Source: Pseudidiomarina planktonica (GTDB lineage: Bacteria; Pseudomonadota; Gammaproteobacteria; Enterobacterales; Alteromonadaceae). From it: a DNA stretch of 64,000 bases. Position numbers and translations under genes: made by a program. The first letter of the stretch is position 1. Each line of letters starts with the position of its first letter. The notes below the pieces were generated by a model. The model did no database searches, was not told the DNA's origin, and was given only the letters and a program-made list of their open reading frames with translations. Positions 48,092-58,249 of this stretch are shown in pieces. The DNA is taken from NCBI RefSeq assembly GCF_900177775.1, contig NZ_FXWH01000004.1, forward strand, positions 1 to 64,000, written 5' to 3'.

Positions 48092-50316
48092 GCTACTAAT
48101 GCGTCTACGCGTTGCAAGCCACGCGGTAGTTTATTACCGCGACGACCCCGTTCACCCAGGTAGTGTTCTAAATCAGCTGGCTTCAACGTTAGCTTACGTT
48201 TGCCGGCTAGCAAGGTGAGCGCACTATCTTCGCCCAACACCGCCACCGCCACTACGTATTCCTCGCGACTTTGTGCCCGCAGTGTTGGAATACTAATCAT
48301 CTTATTGCCTTTACCCTTGGACAACTCAGGTAGGTCAGCCAGCGGGAATATCAGCAAGCGGCCTTCGTTAGACACCACGGCCACGCGGCTATTTTCAGCT
48401 TGTTGAATAGCTTGCGGTGGTAACACTTTCGCGCCAGTTGGTAAGCTCAGAATGGCTTTACCATTTTTGTTGCGGCTAACCAGGTCATTGAACTGACAAA
48501 CAAAGCCATAGCCTGCGTCAGAAGCCAGCAAATAACGTTGGTCGTCCTTCGCCATTAATACCTGTTCGACCGTTTCACCAGACACCAGACTGAAGCGTCC
48601 GGTTAATGGTTCGCCCTGAGTCCGGGCGGATGGTAACAGGTGAGCCTCACAGGCAAAACTGCGGCCTGAGCTATCCACAAACACGGCTTGCTGATTACTC
48701 TTGCCCTGCGCAGCCGATAAGAATTCATCACCAGCTTTGTAGGTAAGGCTACTACCATCAACATCATGGCCTTTAGCGCAGCGCACCCAACCTTTCTTCG
48801 ACAGCACCACAGTAACAGGCTCAGCCGGGGTAAGGTCGCGGTCAGACAGTGCTTTTGCTTCATCACGCTCAATTAATGGAGAGCGGCGCTCGTTACCATA
48901 TTTTTCAGCATCCGCCAGTAGCTCTTTCTTAATCATGGTTTTCAAACGACGATCAGAACCCAGTACCAATTCTAATTGATCACGCTCTTTGGCCAGCTCG
49001 TCTTGCTCACCTTTTAACTTAAACTCTTCAAGCTTGGCTAAGTGCCGCAATTTCAATTCTAAAATGGCTTCAGCCTGGGTATCTGTTAACCCAAACTTGG
49101 CCATTAACACTTGCTTTGGCTTATCTTCAGTACGAATAATCGCAATAACTTCGTCAATATTCAGATAGGCAATTAATAAGCCTTCAAGAATATGCAACCG
49201 CGCCAGCACTTTGTCTAAGCGATGTTGCAAACGGCGGGTAACCGTACGTTGACGGAAAACCAGCCATTCCTGCAGTACGCTTAGAATAGGTTTAACCTGC
49301 GGACGACCATCCAGACCCAGCATATTCAGGTTCACCCGATATTGCTTTTCCAGATCTGTGGTGGCAAACAAATGCTGCATCAACTGCTCAACGTCAACCC
49401 GGTTAGAGCGCGGTACTACCACCAGACGCGTTGGGTTTTCATGATCGGACTCATCACGTAAATCACTGACCATTGGCAGTTTTTTAGCCTGCATTTGCCC
49501 AGCAACTTGTTCCAGAATCTTCGCGCCTGAGGCTTGATGTGGTAATGCAGTAATTACCACTTCGCCGTCTTCCATCACATATTTAGCGCGCATGCGAATG
49601 CTGCCACGGCCACTTTCATATAATTTAACTATGTCTTCACGCGGCGTTATCACTTCAGCGTCGGTGGGATAATCAGGGCCTTTCAGGTGTTCCATTACAT
49701 CAGCCAGAGTAGCCGATGGCTTCTCCAGCAATAACGCACAAGCATGCGCAACTTCACCAGCGTTGTGTGGAGGAATGTCGGTTGCCATACCAACCGCAAT
49801 ACCGGTAACACCATTTAGCAAAATATGCGGTAAGCGGGCAGGCAACATGCGTGGTTCCTGCATGGTACCGTCAAAGTTTGGTACCCAGTCAACCGTGCCC
49901 TGCCCCAGCTCACTTAACAGTACTTCGCTGAACTTAGAAAGCCGAGCTTCGGTGTAACGCATGGCTGCAAAAGATTTAGGATCGTCTGGCGAGCCCCAGT
50001 TACCCTGCCCGTCAACCAGCGGATGACGATAAGAGAATGGCTGCGCCATTAACACCATAGCTTCGTAACAAGCGCTGTCGCCATGAGGATGGAATTTACC
50101 CAACACATCACCGACCGTACGCGCAGATTTCTTATGTTTGGATAGCGCTGACAAGCCAAGTTCTGACATGGCGTAAATAATACGTCGTTGCACCGGCTTT
50201 AAACCGTCGCCTATATGCGGTAACGCCCGGTCCATGATGACGTACATGGAATAGTTTAAATAGGCGTCTTCGGTGAAACGCTTTAACGGAATTTGTTCAA
50301 CAGCTTCCAGCGACAT
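48073..50316 (-). CDS. parC: DNA topoisomerase IV subunit A
   Basis: 747 residues. Cuts and rejoins DNA to unlink daughter chromosomes. The active tyrosine lies in [12 protein letters not shown]. The quinolone-determining region [13 protein letters not shown] has the sensitive Ser and Glu. The C-terminal beta-pinwheel follows from about 500. Its upstream partner parE lies 40 bases away. Confidence 0.98.
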   Translation of the reverse strand: MSLEAVEQIPLKRFTEDAYLNYSMYVIMDRALPHIGDGLKPVQRRIIYAMSELGLSALSKHKKSARTVGDVLGKFHPHGDSACYEAMVLMAQPFSYRHPLVDGQGNWGSPDDPKSFAAMRYTEARLSKFSEVLLSELGQGTVDWVPNFDGTMQEPRMLPARLPHILLNGVTGIAVGMATDIPPHNAGEVAHACALLLEKPSATLADVMEHLKGPDYPTDAEVITPREDIVKLYESGRGSIRMRAKYVMEDGEVVITALPHQASGAKILEQVAGQMQAKKLPMVSDLRDESDHENPTRLVVVPRSNRVDVEQLMQHLFATTDLEKQYRVNLNMLGLDGRPQVKPILSVLQEWLVFRQRTVTRRLQHRLDKVLARLHILEGLLIAYLNIDEVIAIIRTEDKPKQVLMAKFGLTDTQAEAILELKLRHLAKLEEFKLKGEQDELAKERDQLELVLGSDRRLKTMIKKELLADAEKYGNERRSPLIERDEAKALSDRDLTPAEPVTVVLSKKGWVRCAKGHDVDGSSLTYKAGDEFLSAAQGKSNQQAVFVDSSGRSFACEAHLLPSARTQGEPLTGRFSLVSGETVEQVLMAKDDQRYLLASDAGYGFVCQFNDLVSRNKNGKAILSLPTGAKVLPPQAIQQAENSRVAVVSNEGRLLIFPLADLPELSKGKGNKMISIPTLRAQSREEYVVAVAVLGEDSALTLLAGKRKLTLKPADLEHYLGERGRRGNKLPRGLQRVDALVADQADA

Positions 50317-50356
50317 ATTCTTCTATTCTCCATTGGCTCAGTTTCGTTCTAAGCAC

Positions 50357-52300
<1,944 letters not shown>

Positions 52301-52308
52301 CTATACTG

Positions 52309-52881
52309 TTACATGATTTTCAGAAACTCAAGCAGTGTCGGTACATAGCGTTCTAAACCAACAAACCTGTGATTACCGCCGTGCTCAACCACAAGTCTTT
52401 GGCTTTGATAAAATTCCGTTGCATCCCGGTAGTTTAAGGTTTCATCACCTTGTTGCAACAGTATCAACAACTCGCTCTGCTGAGTTAATTTCGAGCCAGC
52501 TTCCTGCAAACAGGCGACATCAGCATCGGTTAGTTGGTAGTTTTGTTTTAAATACGGGTGATAACGTTCGCGTTCATAATGATCAAAGCGCGGCCCGGGT
52601 GCAACAGCTGGATTAATTAATACACCGCGCAACTGCTGTTGCTTTAGTCGCACTATTTCACTGGCTACATAGTGAGCCCACAAGCCGCCGAGCGAACTTC
52701 CCATCACAGCACTAATTGCGTGGCTGTTGATATAGTCATCCAATAGTTGTTTTGTCGCCACCATGGAGGCAGGCAATTGCGGTAGCAAGCACTGCTTACC
52801 CGCAGCCTCAACCGCGCGTTTCATAAACTGTGCTTTGTCTGAGTCCGGACTGCTTTCAAAACCGTGCAAATATAACAGCAT
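52309..52881 (-). CDS. yqiA: YqiA-type alpha/beta-hydrolase esterase
   Basis: 190 residues. MLLYLHGFESSPDSDKAQ opens the family. The nucleophile elbow is GSSLGG, and the C-terminal HGGNHRF supplies the catalytic His; an Asp is likely in LQQGDET. The substrate is unknown; the E. coli protein has esterase activity. It is the fourth gene of the nudF-yqiB-cpdA-yqiA cluster, just upstream of parE as in E. coli. Confidence 0.93.
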   Translation of the reverse strand: MLLYLHGFESSPDSDKAQFMKRAVEAAGKQCLLPQLPASMVATKQLLDDYINSHAISAVMGSSLGGLWAHYVASEIVRLKQQQLRGVLINPAVAPGPRFDHYERERYHPYLKQNYQLTDADVACLQEAGSKLTQQSELLILLQQGDETLNYRDATEFYQSQRLVVEHGGNHRFVGLERYVPTLLEFLKIM

Positions 52882-52915
52882 TATTCAATCATCCCTGTGC
52901 TTATATCAAAGCCAA

Positions 52916-53704
52916 TCAGTACACACCCTGAGTTACATCAGCAACGCTACCATCTACCACTCGTACTACCCCACTGGTAAAAGTGCCGTTCTGCTGTAAC
53001 TGCAACCACCGATAACCTGGTTTAGTACCAGCAAGCTCAAATTCCGGCGCCTTGGGTTGAAACTGCACGCTAGTTGCCGGGCAACCCAGAATAGCAGCTT
53101 GCGCATATTGCAGTCGCGACTCCTGATGGGTGTGACCATGCGCCAGCAACTTAATTGTTGGATACTGGGTCAGTAATTGCAGCAAGGGGTCAGCCTCAGC
53201 CAGCATATGGCGGTCAATAAAACAGCCTAACTTTACTGGATGGTGATGCACAAACAAAGCCACTGGCAGCCCTTGTTGCGCCAGCGCCTCAATACGAGCC
53301 AGTTCGCTGTTTAATAAAACTCCTTCAGGGCGACCACTGTGGCTGTTCAGCAAACACACCTGCCAACCGTTTTGTTGCCAATCTCGCAGCGGATTGAGCT
53401 GGTCGAACTGCTGCGCCAGCGACGCCGGGTCATCATGGTTACCGGGTAACCAAAACCAGCTACTGCCCGGAAAGTGTTGCAGGCACTGGGCTTGCAGCCA
53501 CGCTAAAGTGTCAGGGTTGGCGTCATGACTAAGGTCGCCGGTTAAAATGATACTTTGCGGCAGAAAATAGCGTGCCATGTGCTCCAGCACACAAGTCAGA
53601 TTAGCCTTAGTGTCTACCCCAGCCAGGCGGGCATCAGGGTCACTAAATAAATGGCAATCCGTTATCTGAATGACACTAACCGGAGTTTGCACTGCTGCTG
53701 ACAT
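52916..53704 (-). CDS. cpdA: 3',5'-cyclic AMP phosphodiesterase CpdA
   Basis: 262 residues. The calcineurin-like dinuclear metal site is complete: QITDCHLF, TGDLSHD, PGNHDD, FVHHHPVK and HGHTHQ. It hydrolyses cAMP and so tunes CRP signalling. I choose the ATG at 53704 because it overlaps the yqiB stop (TAATG) and the family starts nearby; the frame is open to 53761. Confidence 0.94.
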   Translation of the reverse strand: MSAAVQTPVSVIQITDCHLFSDPDARLAGVDTKANLTCVLEHMARYFLPQSIILTGDLSHDANPDTLAWLQAQCLQHFPGSSWFWLPGNHDDPASLAQQFDQLNPLRDWQQNGWQVCLLNSHSGRPEGVLLNSELARIEALAQQGLPVALFVHHHPVKLGCFIDRHMLAEADPLLQLLTQYPTIKLLAHGHTHQESRLQYAQAAILGCPATSVQFQPKAPEFELAGTKPGYRWLQLQQNGTFTSGVVRVVDGSVADVTQGVY

Positions 53705-54156
53705 TAACTGTAAGCCCACTGCAAATCTGACCGCCCTTGCTGCAAGCAAAGTTGCAGCCATTCAGCCAGAAATTTATTTACCTGACGTTTCTCATCGGCC
53801 TCGTGCATGTTCGGATTCGGTGTTTCGTAGCGCGCCTGTAGCCGCGAAATGCCATTACTACTGGTTACTTCGGCCAAGCGAGCATCGTGGTACAACCGAA
53901 CTTCAATATCCGCTTCCAGCGCCGTGGGATAAGACCAGGAACTCCGTTCTTGTTTGATTTGCACTATGGTTGTAAAGGGCGCTGCTTCTTTAATTTCAAC
54001 TTCAAACAGCAAGTGCTCACTCACCCGTACCTGACGCTTTGCGCCAACAGCATTCGACTGCGGCAACAGCCGTTGCAGCGCCACATAGTTACGCGCTGCC
54101 AAACGCTGTAAGGCAGCTAAATCGAATTTGTAGGGTGGCTTAAAGTTACTTCTCAT
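53704..54156 (-). CDS. yqiB: YqiB-type DUF1249 protein
   Basis: 150 residues. FKPPYKFDLAALQRLAARNY and VRLYHDARLAEV are marks of the DUF1249 family, whose molecular function is not settled. It starts immediately after the nudF stop and overlaps cpdA by one base, so the three are translated together. Confidence 0.9.
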   Translation of the reverse strand: MRSNFKPPYKFDLAALQRLAARNYVALQRLLPQSNAVGAKRQVRVSEHLLFEVEIKEAAPFTTIVQIKQERSSWSYPTALEADIEVRLYHDARLAEVTSSNGISRLQARYETPNPNMHEADEKRQVNKFLAEWLQLCLQQGRSDLQWAYS

Positions 54157-54795
54157 TCAGTCCTTCTTATCTGCAAACAGCTGATGCCGGTGAAGTTGTA
54201 ACCATTGTAGCGCAATCACGCTCACCGCATTGTCTATTTTTCCGTCGGCAAGCATGGCTTCAACCTCGGTCCGGGCGCAAACATGAACCCGAATATCCTC
54301 ATTTTCGTCCTCAACACCGCCCAGCGCGCTTGCACTGCGGCTGTCGACTTCAGCAATATAAACATAAACGCGTTCTGACATCCCGCCAGGGCTTGATAAG
54401 TAGCTCATAGCGAAATGCAATTGCTGAGCTTTAAGACCAGCTTCCTCTTCCAGTTCACGCCGTGCAACATCAGCCCAGTCGTCGTCTTTGTCAGAAACCA
54501 TGCCGGCCACAAACTCGAACAACCAGGGGCTTTCACTGGTGGGCATAGCGCCAACCCGGAACTGCTCAATTAATACAATTTCATCGCGTTTTGGATCATA
54601 AGGCAGCACCGCAACGGCATGCCCGCGCTCCATTAATTCGCGATCAAGCCAGGCTGACCAGCCGCCAGCAAACAATCGATGCCGCAAGCGCAACCGGGAA
54701 GTGGATAAGAAACCTGAGTACAAGGATTCTTTGTGCTCAACTTCCACGTCGGTACGATCAAATTTTAACTTAGGTTCTGGTTCGGATTGTTGCAC
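54157..54795 (-). CDS. nudF: ADP-ribose diphosphatase NudF
   Basis: 212 residues. Nudix hydrolase splitting ADP-ribose into AMP and ribose 5-phosphate. The Nudix box runs from AGMVSD to ARRELEEEAGL. The catalytic REL..EE is intact, but the loop before it seems one residue longer than in E. coli and has Asp where Glu is usual. It is the first gene of the cluster and divergent from tolC, as in E. coli. Confidence 0.92.
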   Translation of the reverse strand: MQQSEPEPKLKFDRTDVEVEHKESLYSGFLSTSRLRLRHRLFAGGWSAWLDRELMERGHAVAVLPYDPKRDEIVLIEQFRVGAMPTSESPWLFEFVAGMVSDKDDDWADVARRELEEEAGLKAQQLHFAMSYLSSPGGMSERVYVYIAEVDSRSASALGGVEDENEDIRVHVCARTEVEAMLADGKIDNAVSVIALQWLQLHRHQLFADKKD

Positions 54796-54959
54796 TAAAC
54801 CCTCTCATTTGTCGTAGTAGCTATGAGTTCTGACGAAACAAGGTTGAATCCGTCAGTAAATTTCATAAACTACAAAAATTAGTGAATCAACCTACAAAAT
54901 GTAAAATAGGTCTGCTTAAAAAACATTCTGTTACACTTGCATATAAACCGTTGCACAAC

Positions 54960-54991
54960 TTTACCTGATTATTGAGCGACCAACAGGTAAA
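54960..54991. promoter_or_regulatory. Inverted repeat upstream of tolC
   Basis: TTTACCTG (54960-54967) and CAGGTAAA (54984-54991) form a perfect 8-bp inverted repeat with a 16-base spacer, about 85 bases before the tolC start in the 278-base nudF-tolC gap. It could be an operator. It could also be chance in an A+T-rich region. The promoter itself is unclear (TATAAA near 54944 or TAGTAT near 54993). Confidence 0.35.
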
Positions 54992-55073
54992 CTAGTATTC
55001 ATTCAAGACTGTATGTAAACTCGTGAATAACCAGAAACATACTATAAACCGCGTAAATAGGGACACCCTTACG

Positions 55074-56459
55074 ATGAAAAAGTGTTTTTTATCTGTCTTC
55101 GTTAGCCTCACATTAGGTGCGGGCAGTTTCACCGCGCAAGCTAGCGACCTGACTAGCGTTTATCAACTCGCTCTGAAAAATGATCCAACCTTACTGCGCA
55201 CCGATGCGGAACGCCGGGCAGCGCAACGTGGCGTAGACATCGCCAACGCTAGTTGGTGGCCACAAATTGGTTTTGAGGCTGGTTATGCGCGTCAAGAAAG
55301 CGAATCAGCACAACCAAGCGAAAGTGGTAACCTATTTATTGTTGACCGTGAAAGCACAGGCTGGAACGCCGGTGTAAGTTTATCGCAAAGCTTATTTGAT
55401 ATGAGTGTTTGGGACGAAACTGACATTGCCGAAAAGCAAGCGTTACGCGCCGAACTTGGTTATCAAGCGGTACGTCAAGGTCTGATGATTCGCGTAGTAA
55501 ACGCCTATTTCTCAGTGCTGGAACGCAAAGATGACTTAGCTTTTGCAACGGCAGAAAAACGCGCTATTGAGCGTCAATTAGAGCAAACCAAACAACGTTT
55601 CTCGGTTGGTTTAACCGCTATTACCGACGTGCATGAAGCTCAGGCACAATATGATAATGCGGTAGCTCTTGAAATTCAGGCTCAGAATGCTGTTGAAATT
55701 GCGCTGGAAAGTTTGCGCGAAATTACTGGTCAATATCACCAGCAATTAGCCGCACTGGACACTAATACGTTTTCACCAAGCAGTCCTGACCCAGATGAAG
55801 TACGCAAATGGGTAGCTATTAGTGAAGAGAAGAATCTGGATTTAATGGTTGAACGCGTTTCAGTTGAAATTGCCGATCAGCAAATTTCTCTGGCAACCAC
55901 CGGCCACTATCCGACACTTTCGCTCGATGCGAGCTATTCAACGAACGACAGCGAGTCAACCATCACCTCCAACGAGATGAGTCAAACCAACGACTTACCG
56001 CGGTTGGATTCACAGTCTATTGGCGTAACTTTGCGCGTACCTATTTTTTCTGGCTTCCGTACCTCAGCACAAGCACAGCAAGCGCGTGAGCAATTCGTAG
56101 CAGCTAGCGAGCAGTTGGAATTAGTACGCCGTACCGTTGAACGCGAAGTGCGCACAGCGTTTTACGATGTGGTCGCTTCATTGTCTACTATCCGCGCACT
56201 TGAACAAGCGGTGGTTTCTGCTGAAAGCGCGTTAAAAGCAACTCAAGCTGGTTTTGATGTGGGTACCCGGACTATTGTTGATGTGTTAGACAGTACTCGT
56301 AACTTGTTCAACGCACGCCGTAACCTATCTACCGCTCGCTACGGTTATATTCGTCAGTACCTGACCTTGCGCCAGGCGTCTGGTGAAATTTCTGAAGCAG
56401 ATTTGAATGCCATTAACCAGAGCCTCAGCGATGATGCTCCGGACACAGCTGCCGAGTAG
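55074..56459 (+). CDS. tolC: Outer-membrane channel protein TolC
   Basis: 461 residues. Trimeric outer-membrane duct for multidrug efflux and type I secretion. The signal peptide begins MKKCFLSVFVSLTLGAGSF. Two repeats typical of the outer-membrane efflux protein family include VGLTAITDVHEAQAQYDNA and VGTRTIVDVLDSTRNLFNAR. The frame is open from a GTG at 55023, but the ATG at 55074 gives the clean signal peptide. It is followed by a strong terminator. Confidence 0.95.
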   Translation: MKKCFLSVFVSLTLGAGSFTAQASDLTSVYQLALKNDPTLLRTDAERRAAQRGVDIANASWWPQIGFEAGYARQESESAQPSESGNLFIVDRESTGWNAGVSLSQSLFDMSVWDETDIAEKQALRAELGYQAVRQGLMIRVVNAYFSVLERKDDLAFATAEKRAIERQLEQTKQRFSVGLTAITDVHEAQAQYDNAVALEIQAQNAVEIALESLREITGQYHQQLAALDTNTFSPSSPDPDEVRKWVAISEEKNLDLMVERVSVEIADQQISLATTGHYPTLSLDASYSTNDSESTITSNEMSQTNDLPRLDSQSIGVTLRVPIFSGFRTSAQAQQAREQFVAASEQLELVRRTVEREVRTAFYDVVASLSTIRALEQAVVSAESALKATQAGFDVGTRTIVDVLDSTRNLFNARRNLSTARYGYIRQYLTLRQASGEISEADLNAINQSLSDDAPDTAAE

Positions 56460-56490
56460 CGCTTAAGCTACAAAGTAAAATGTTTCCGTT

Positions 56491-56529
56491 AAAACGGGCT
56501 GTTCAGTGTTGAGCTGAACAGCCCGTTTT
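56491..56529 (+). terminator. Terminator after tolC
   Basis: Perfect 16-bp stem (AAAACGGGCTGTTCAG with its complement) and a 7-base loop, ending in TTTT. The long stem compensates for the short T run. Confidence 0.85.
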
Positions 56530-56567
56530 CTGTTAGAATCACTGCAAACATCAGACAGGTAGTGCTT

Positions 56568-57497
56568 GTGATAGAAAAACCAAAGTTCCAGCTTCGTTTC
56601 CTAAGCCCAAAATACTGGCCAACCTGGTTAGGTATCGGCATTTTGTATCTGATTTCCTGGCTGCCGTATCGCTGGCAATTGGCGTTAGGTAAAGGCTTGG
56701 GTTTATTGTTTTACAAATGGGTACCCAAGCGCACCAATATAGCTCGTCGTAATCTTGAACTTTGTTTTCCCGACAAAAGTGCAGAAGAGATTGAACAGTT
56801 AACCAAGCGTAATATCATGAATACCGGTATAGCTTTTTTCGAAACCGGTATGGCGTGGTGGTGGCCAAACTGGCGAATTAAACGCAAACTCCATATTCAC
56901 GGCATTGAACATCTGCGCGCGGCACAACAAGACGGTCGCGGCGTATTATTGCTCTTGTTTCACTTTCTAAGTTTAGAAGTTCACGCACGACTCATGGGAT
57001 TTATTGAGCCATCGGTTGGTTTGTACCGCCCACACAACAATCCGTTAATGGAGTTTTTGCAGACGCGCGGTCGTGGTCGTTCGAATAAATATTTGATTCG
57101 CAAAAATGATGTTCGCAGTATGATAAGAGCACTGAACCGCGGAGATATTGCCGGTTATCTGCCGGATCAGGATTATGGGCGTAAACGTACTGTGTTTGTG
57201 CCATTTTTTGCTGTTCCTGAAACCAGCACCACCACCGGCACTTTGTTATTTGCTGAAAATGCAGATTGTGCGGTTATGCCAACTACGTGTTTTCGCCGCA
57301 AAGACGGCAGCGGATACGATATAACTTTCTATCCGGCTTTTGAAAATTTTCCAACGGCCGATGAAAAGGAATCAGTACGACGGGTCAACTCGATGGTGGA
57401 GTTCGCAGTCGAACAAATGCCAGACCAGTACTTATGGGTGCATCGCCGATTTAAGACACGCCCTAATGAAAATGATAAGGACCTGTATAAAAACTAA
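56568..57497 (+). CDS. LpxL/LpxM-type lipid A acyltransferase
   Basis: 309 residues. Adds a secondary acyl chain to Kdo2-lipid IVA at the inner membrane. HX4E motif in LLLFHFLSLEVHARL near residue 130; N-terminal membrane anchor WLGIGILYLISWLPYRW; further family blocks GLYRPHNNPLMEF and GYLPDQDYG. GTG codons at 56562 and 56568 are possible starts. AGG is 8 bases before the second, which I choose. It overlaps the next gene by one base (TAATG). Confidence 0.9.
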   Translation: MIEKPKFQLRFLSPKYWPTWLGIGILYLISWLPYRWQLALGKGLGLLFYKWVPKRTNIARRNLELCFPDKSAEEIEQLTKRNIMNTGIAFFETGMAWWWPNWRIKRKLHIHGIEHLRAAQQDGRGVLLLLFHFLSLEVHARLMGFIEPSVGLYRPHNNPLMEFLQTRGRGRSNKYLIRKNDVRSMIRALNRGDIAGYLPDQDYGRKRTVFVPFFAVPETSTTTGTLLFAENADCAVMPTTCFRRKDGSGYDITFYPAFENFPTADEKESVRRVNSMVEFAVEQMPDQYLWVHRRFKTRPNENDKDLYKN

Positions 57498-58249
57498 TGC
57501 GTAAACCAGCACGAACTCAAAAATATAAAGCCCCCCAGCGCGCTCTCGCAGCGCGCCACTGGGTAATTATTAGTATTGTGATCGCGCTTGGCGCAGCAGC
57601 TATTTTTTATCGGGACTGGATTCTAAACGTGCAGTTGAATGATTCAGACGGATTCAAAATCGCCATTAAAGAGCGCGAGGCGAAACAGCAGAATCCAGAT
57701 AACCTACAAAACAGTATTTCACGTTTCTTTGCCGGCATCCGGTCGGGTTCAGCCCCCCTGGAAGATGAGTTAAGCCCTTATGTTATAGAGCTTGAGCAAA
57801 CGCCAATCCCCCTGGCACAAGTACTTTCTCACTTAGAGCAGGAAGTAAATTCAAGTAACTTAGAAGCGTTGCCTGACAATTGGAAAGGCTCTCGCGACGA
57901 GCACTGGTTTATGACGGACGACACCATTAAACAACGTCTTGAACAGATTGCAGTGGCGGAAAATATGACTTTTATTTGGTGGTTGCAGCGTGATTACATA
58001 GTGAAATCACCCTTCTCCATTGACGCCCATTTTGTTGAGTTAGTGAACGAAGTCGCCATTACCGTAAATGACGACTATCAGGATCAGGTGATGGCGTATA
58101 TCTGTTTTCCACATCGTGCCGTTCTCATTATTGAGAAGCCACCAACCATTGAGTTACCTGCAGCTTGTATGAGCGTGGAATCCCTGCACCAGAAAAACGC
58201 ACCAATAAAACGCGAAGGGTTACCCAACCTACAAATCAAAAACCAGTGA
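57497..58249 (+). CDS. Membrane-anchored protein with TcpQ-like C-terminus
   Basis: 250 residues. One N-terminal membrane segment (about 21-40), a charged linker, then a C-terminal domain at about 135-215 (HWFMTDDTIKQRLEQIA, MTFIWWLQRDYIV) that resembles the TcpQ/toxin-coregulated-pilus Q C-terminal domain found in secretion and pilus assembly proteins. The match is by eye. No other pilus gene is nearby. Coupling to the acyltransferase suggests an envelope role. The 3' end overlaps convergent glnE by 21 bases. Confidence 0.65.
   Translation: MRKPARTQKYKAPQRALAARHWVIISIVIALGAAAIFYRDWILNVQLNDSDGFKIAIKEREAKQQNPDNLQNSISRFFAGIRSGSAPLEDELSPYVIELEQTPIPLAQVLSHLEQEVNSSNLEALPDNWKGSRDEHWFMTDDTIKQRLEQIAVAENMTFIWWLQRDYIVKSPFSIDAHFVELVNEVAITVNDDYQDQVMAYICFPHRAVLIIEKPPTIELPAACMSVESLHQKNAPIKREGLPNLQIKNQ

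Noticed and set aside
58229-58249. Frameshift or gene fusion at the TcpQ-like / glnE overlap
   Set aside because: The genes are convergent and both end with normal stops. GlnE has its expected length, so this is simple tail-to-tail overlap.
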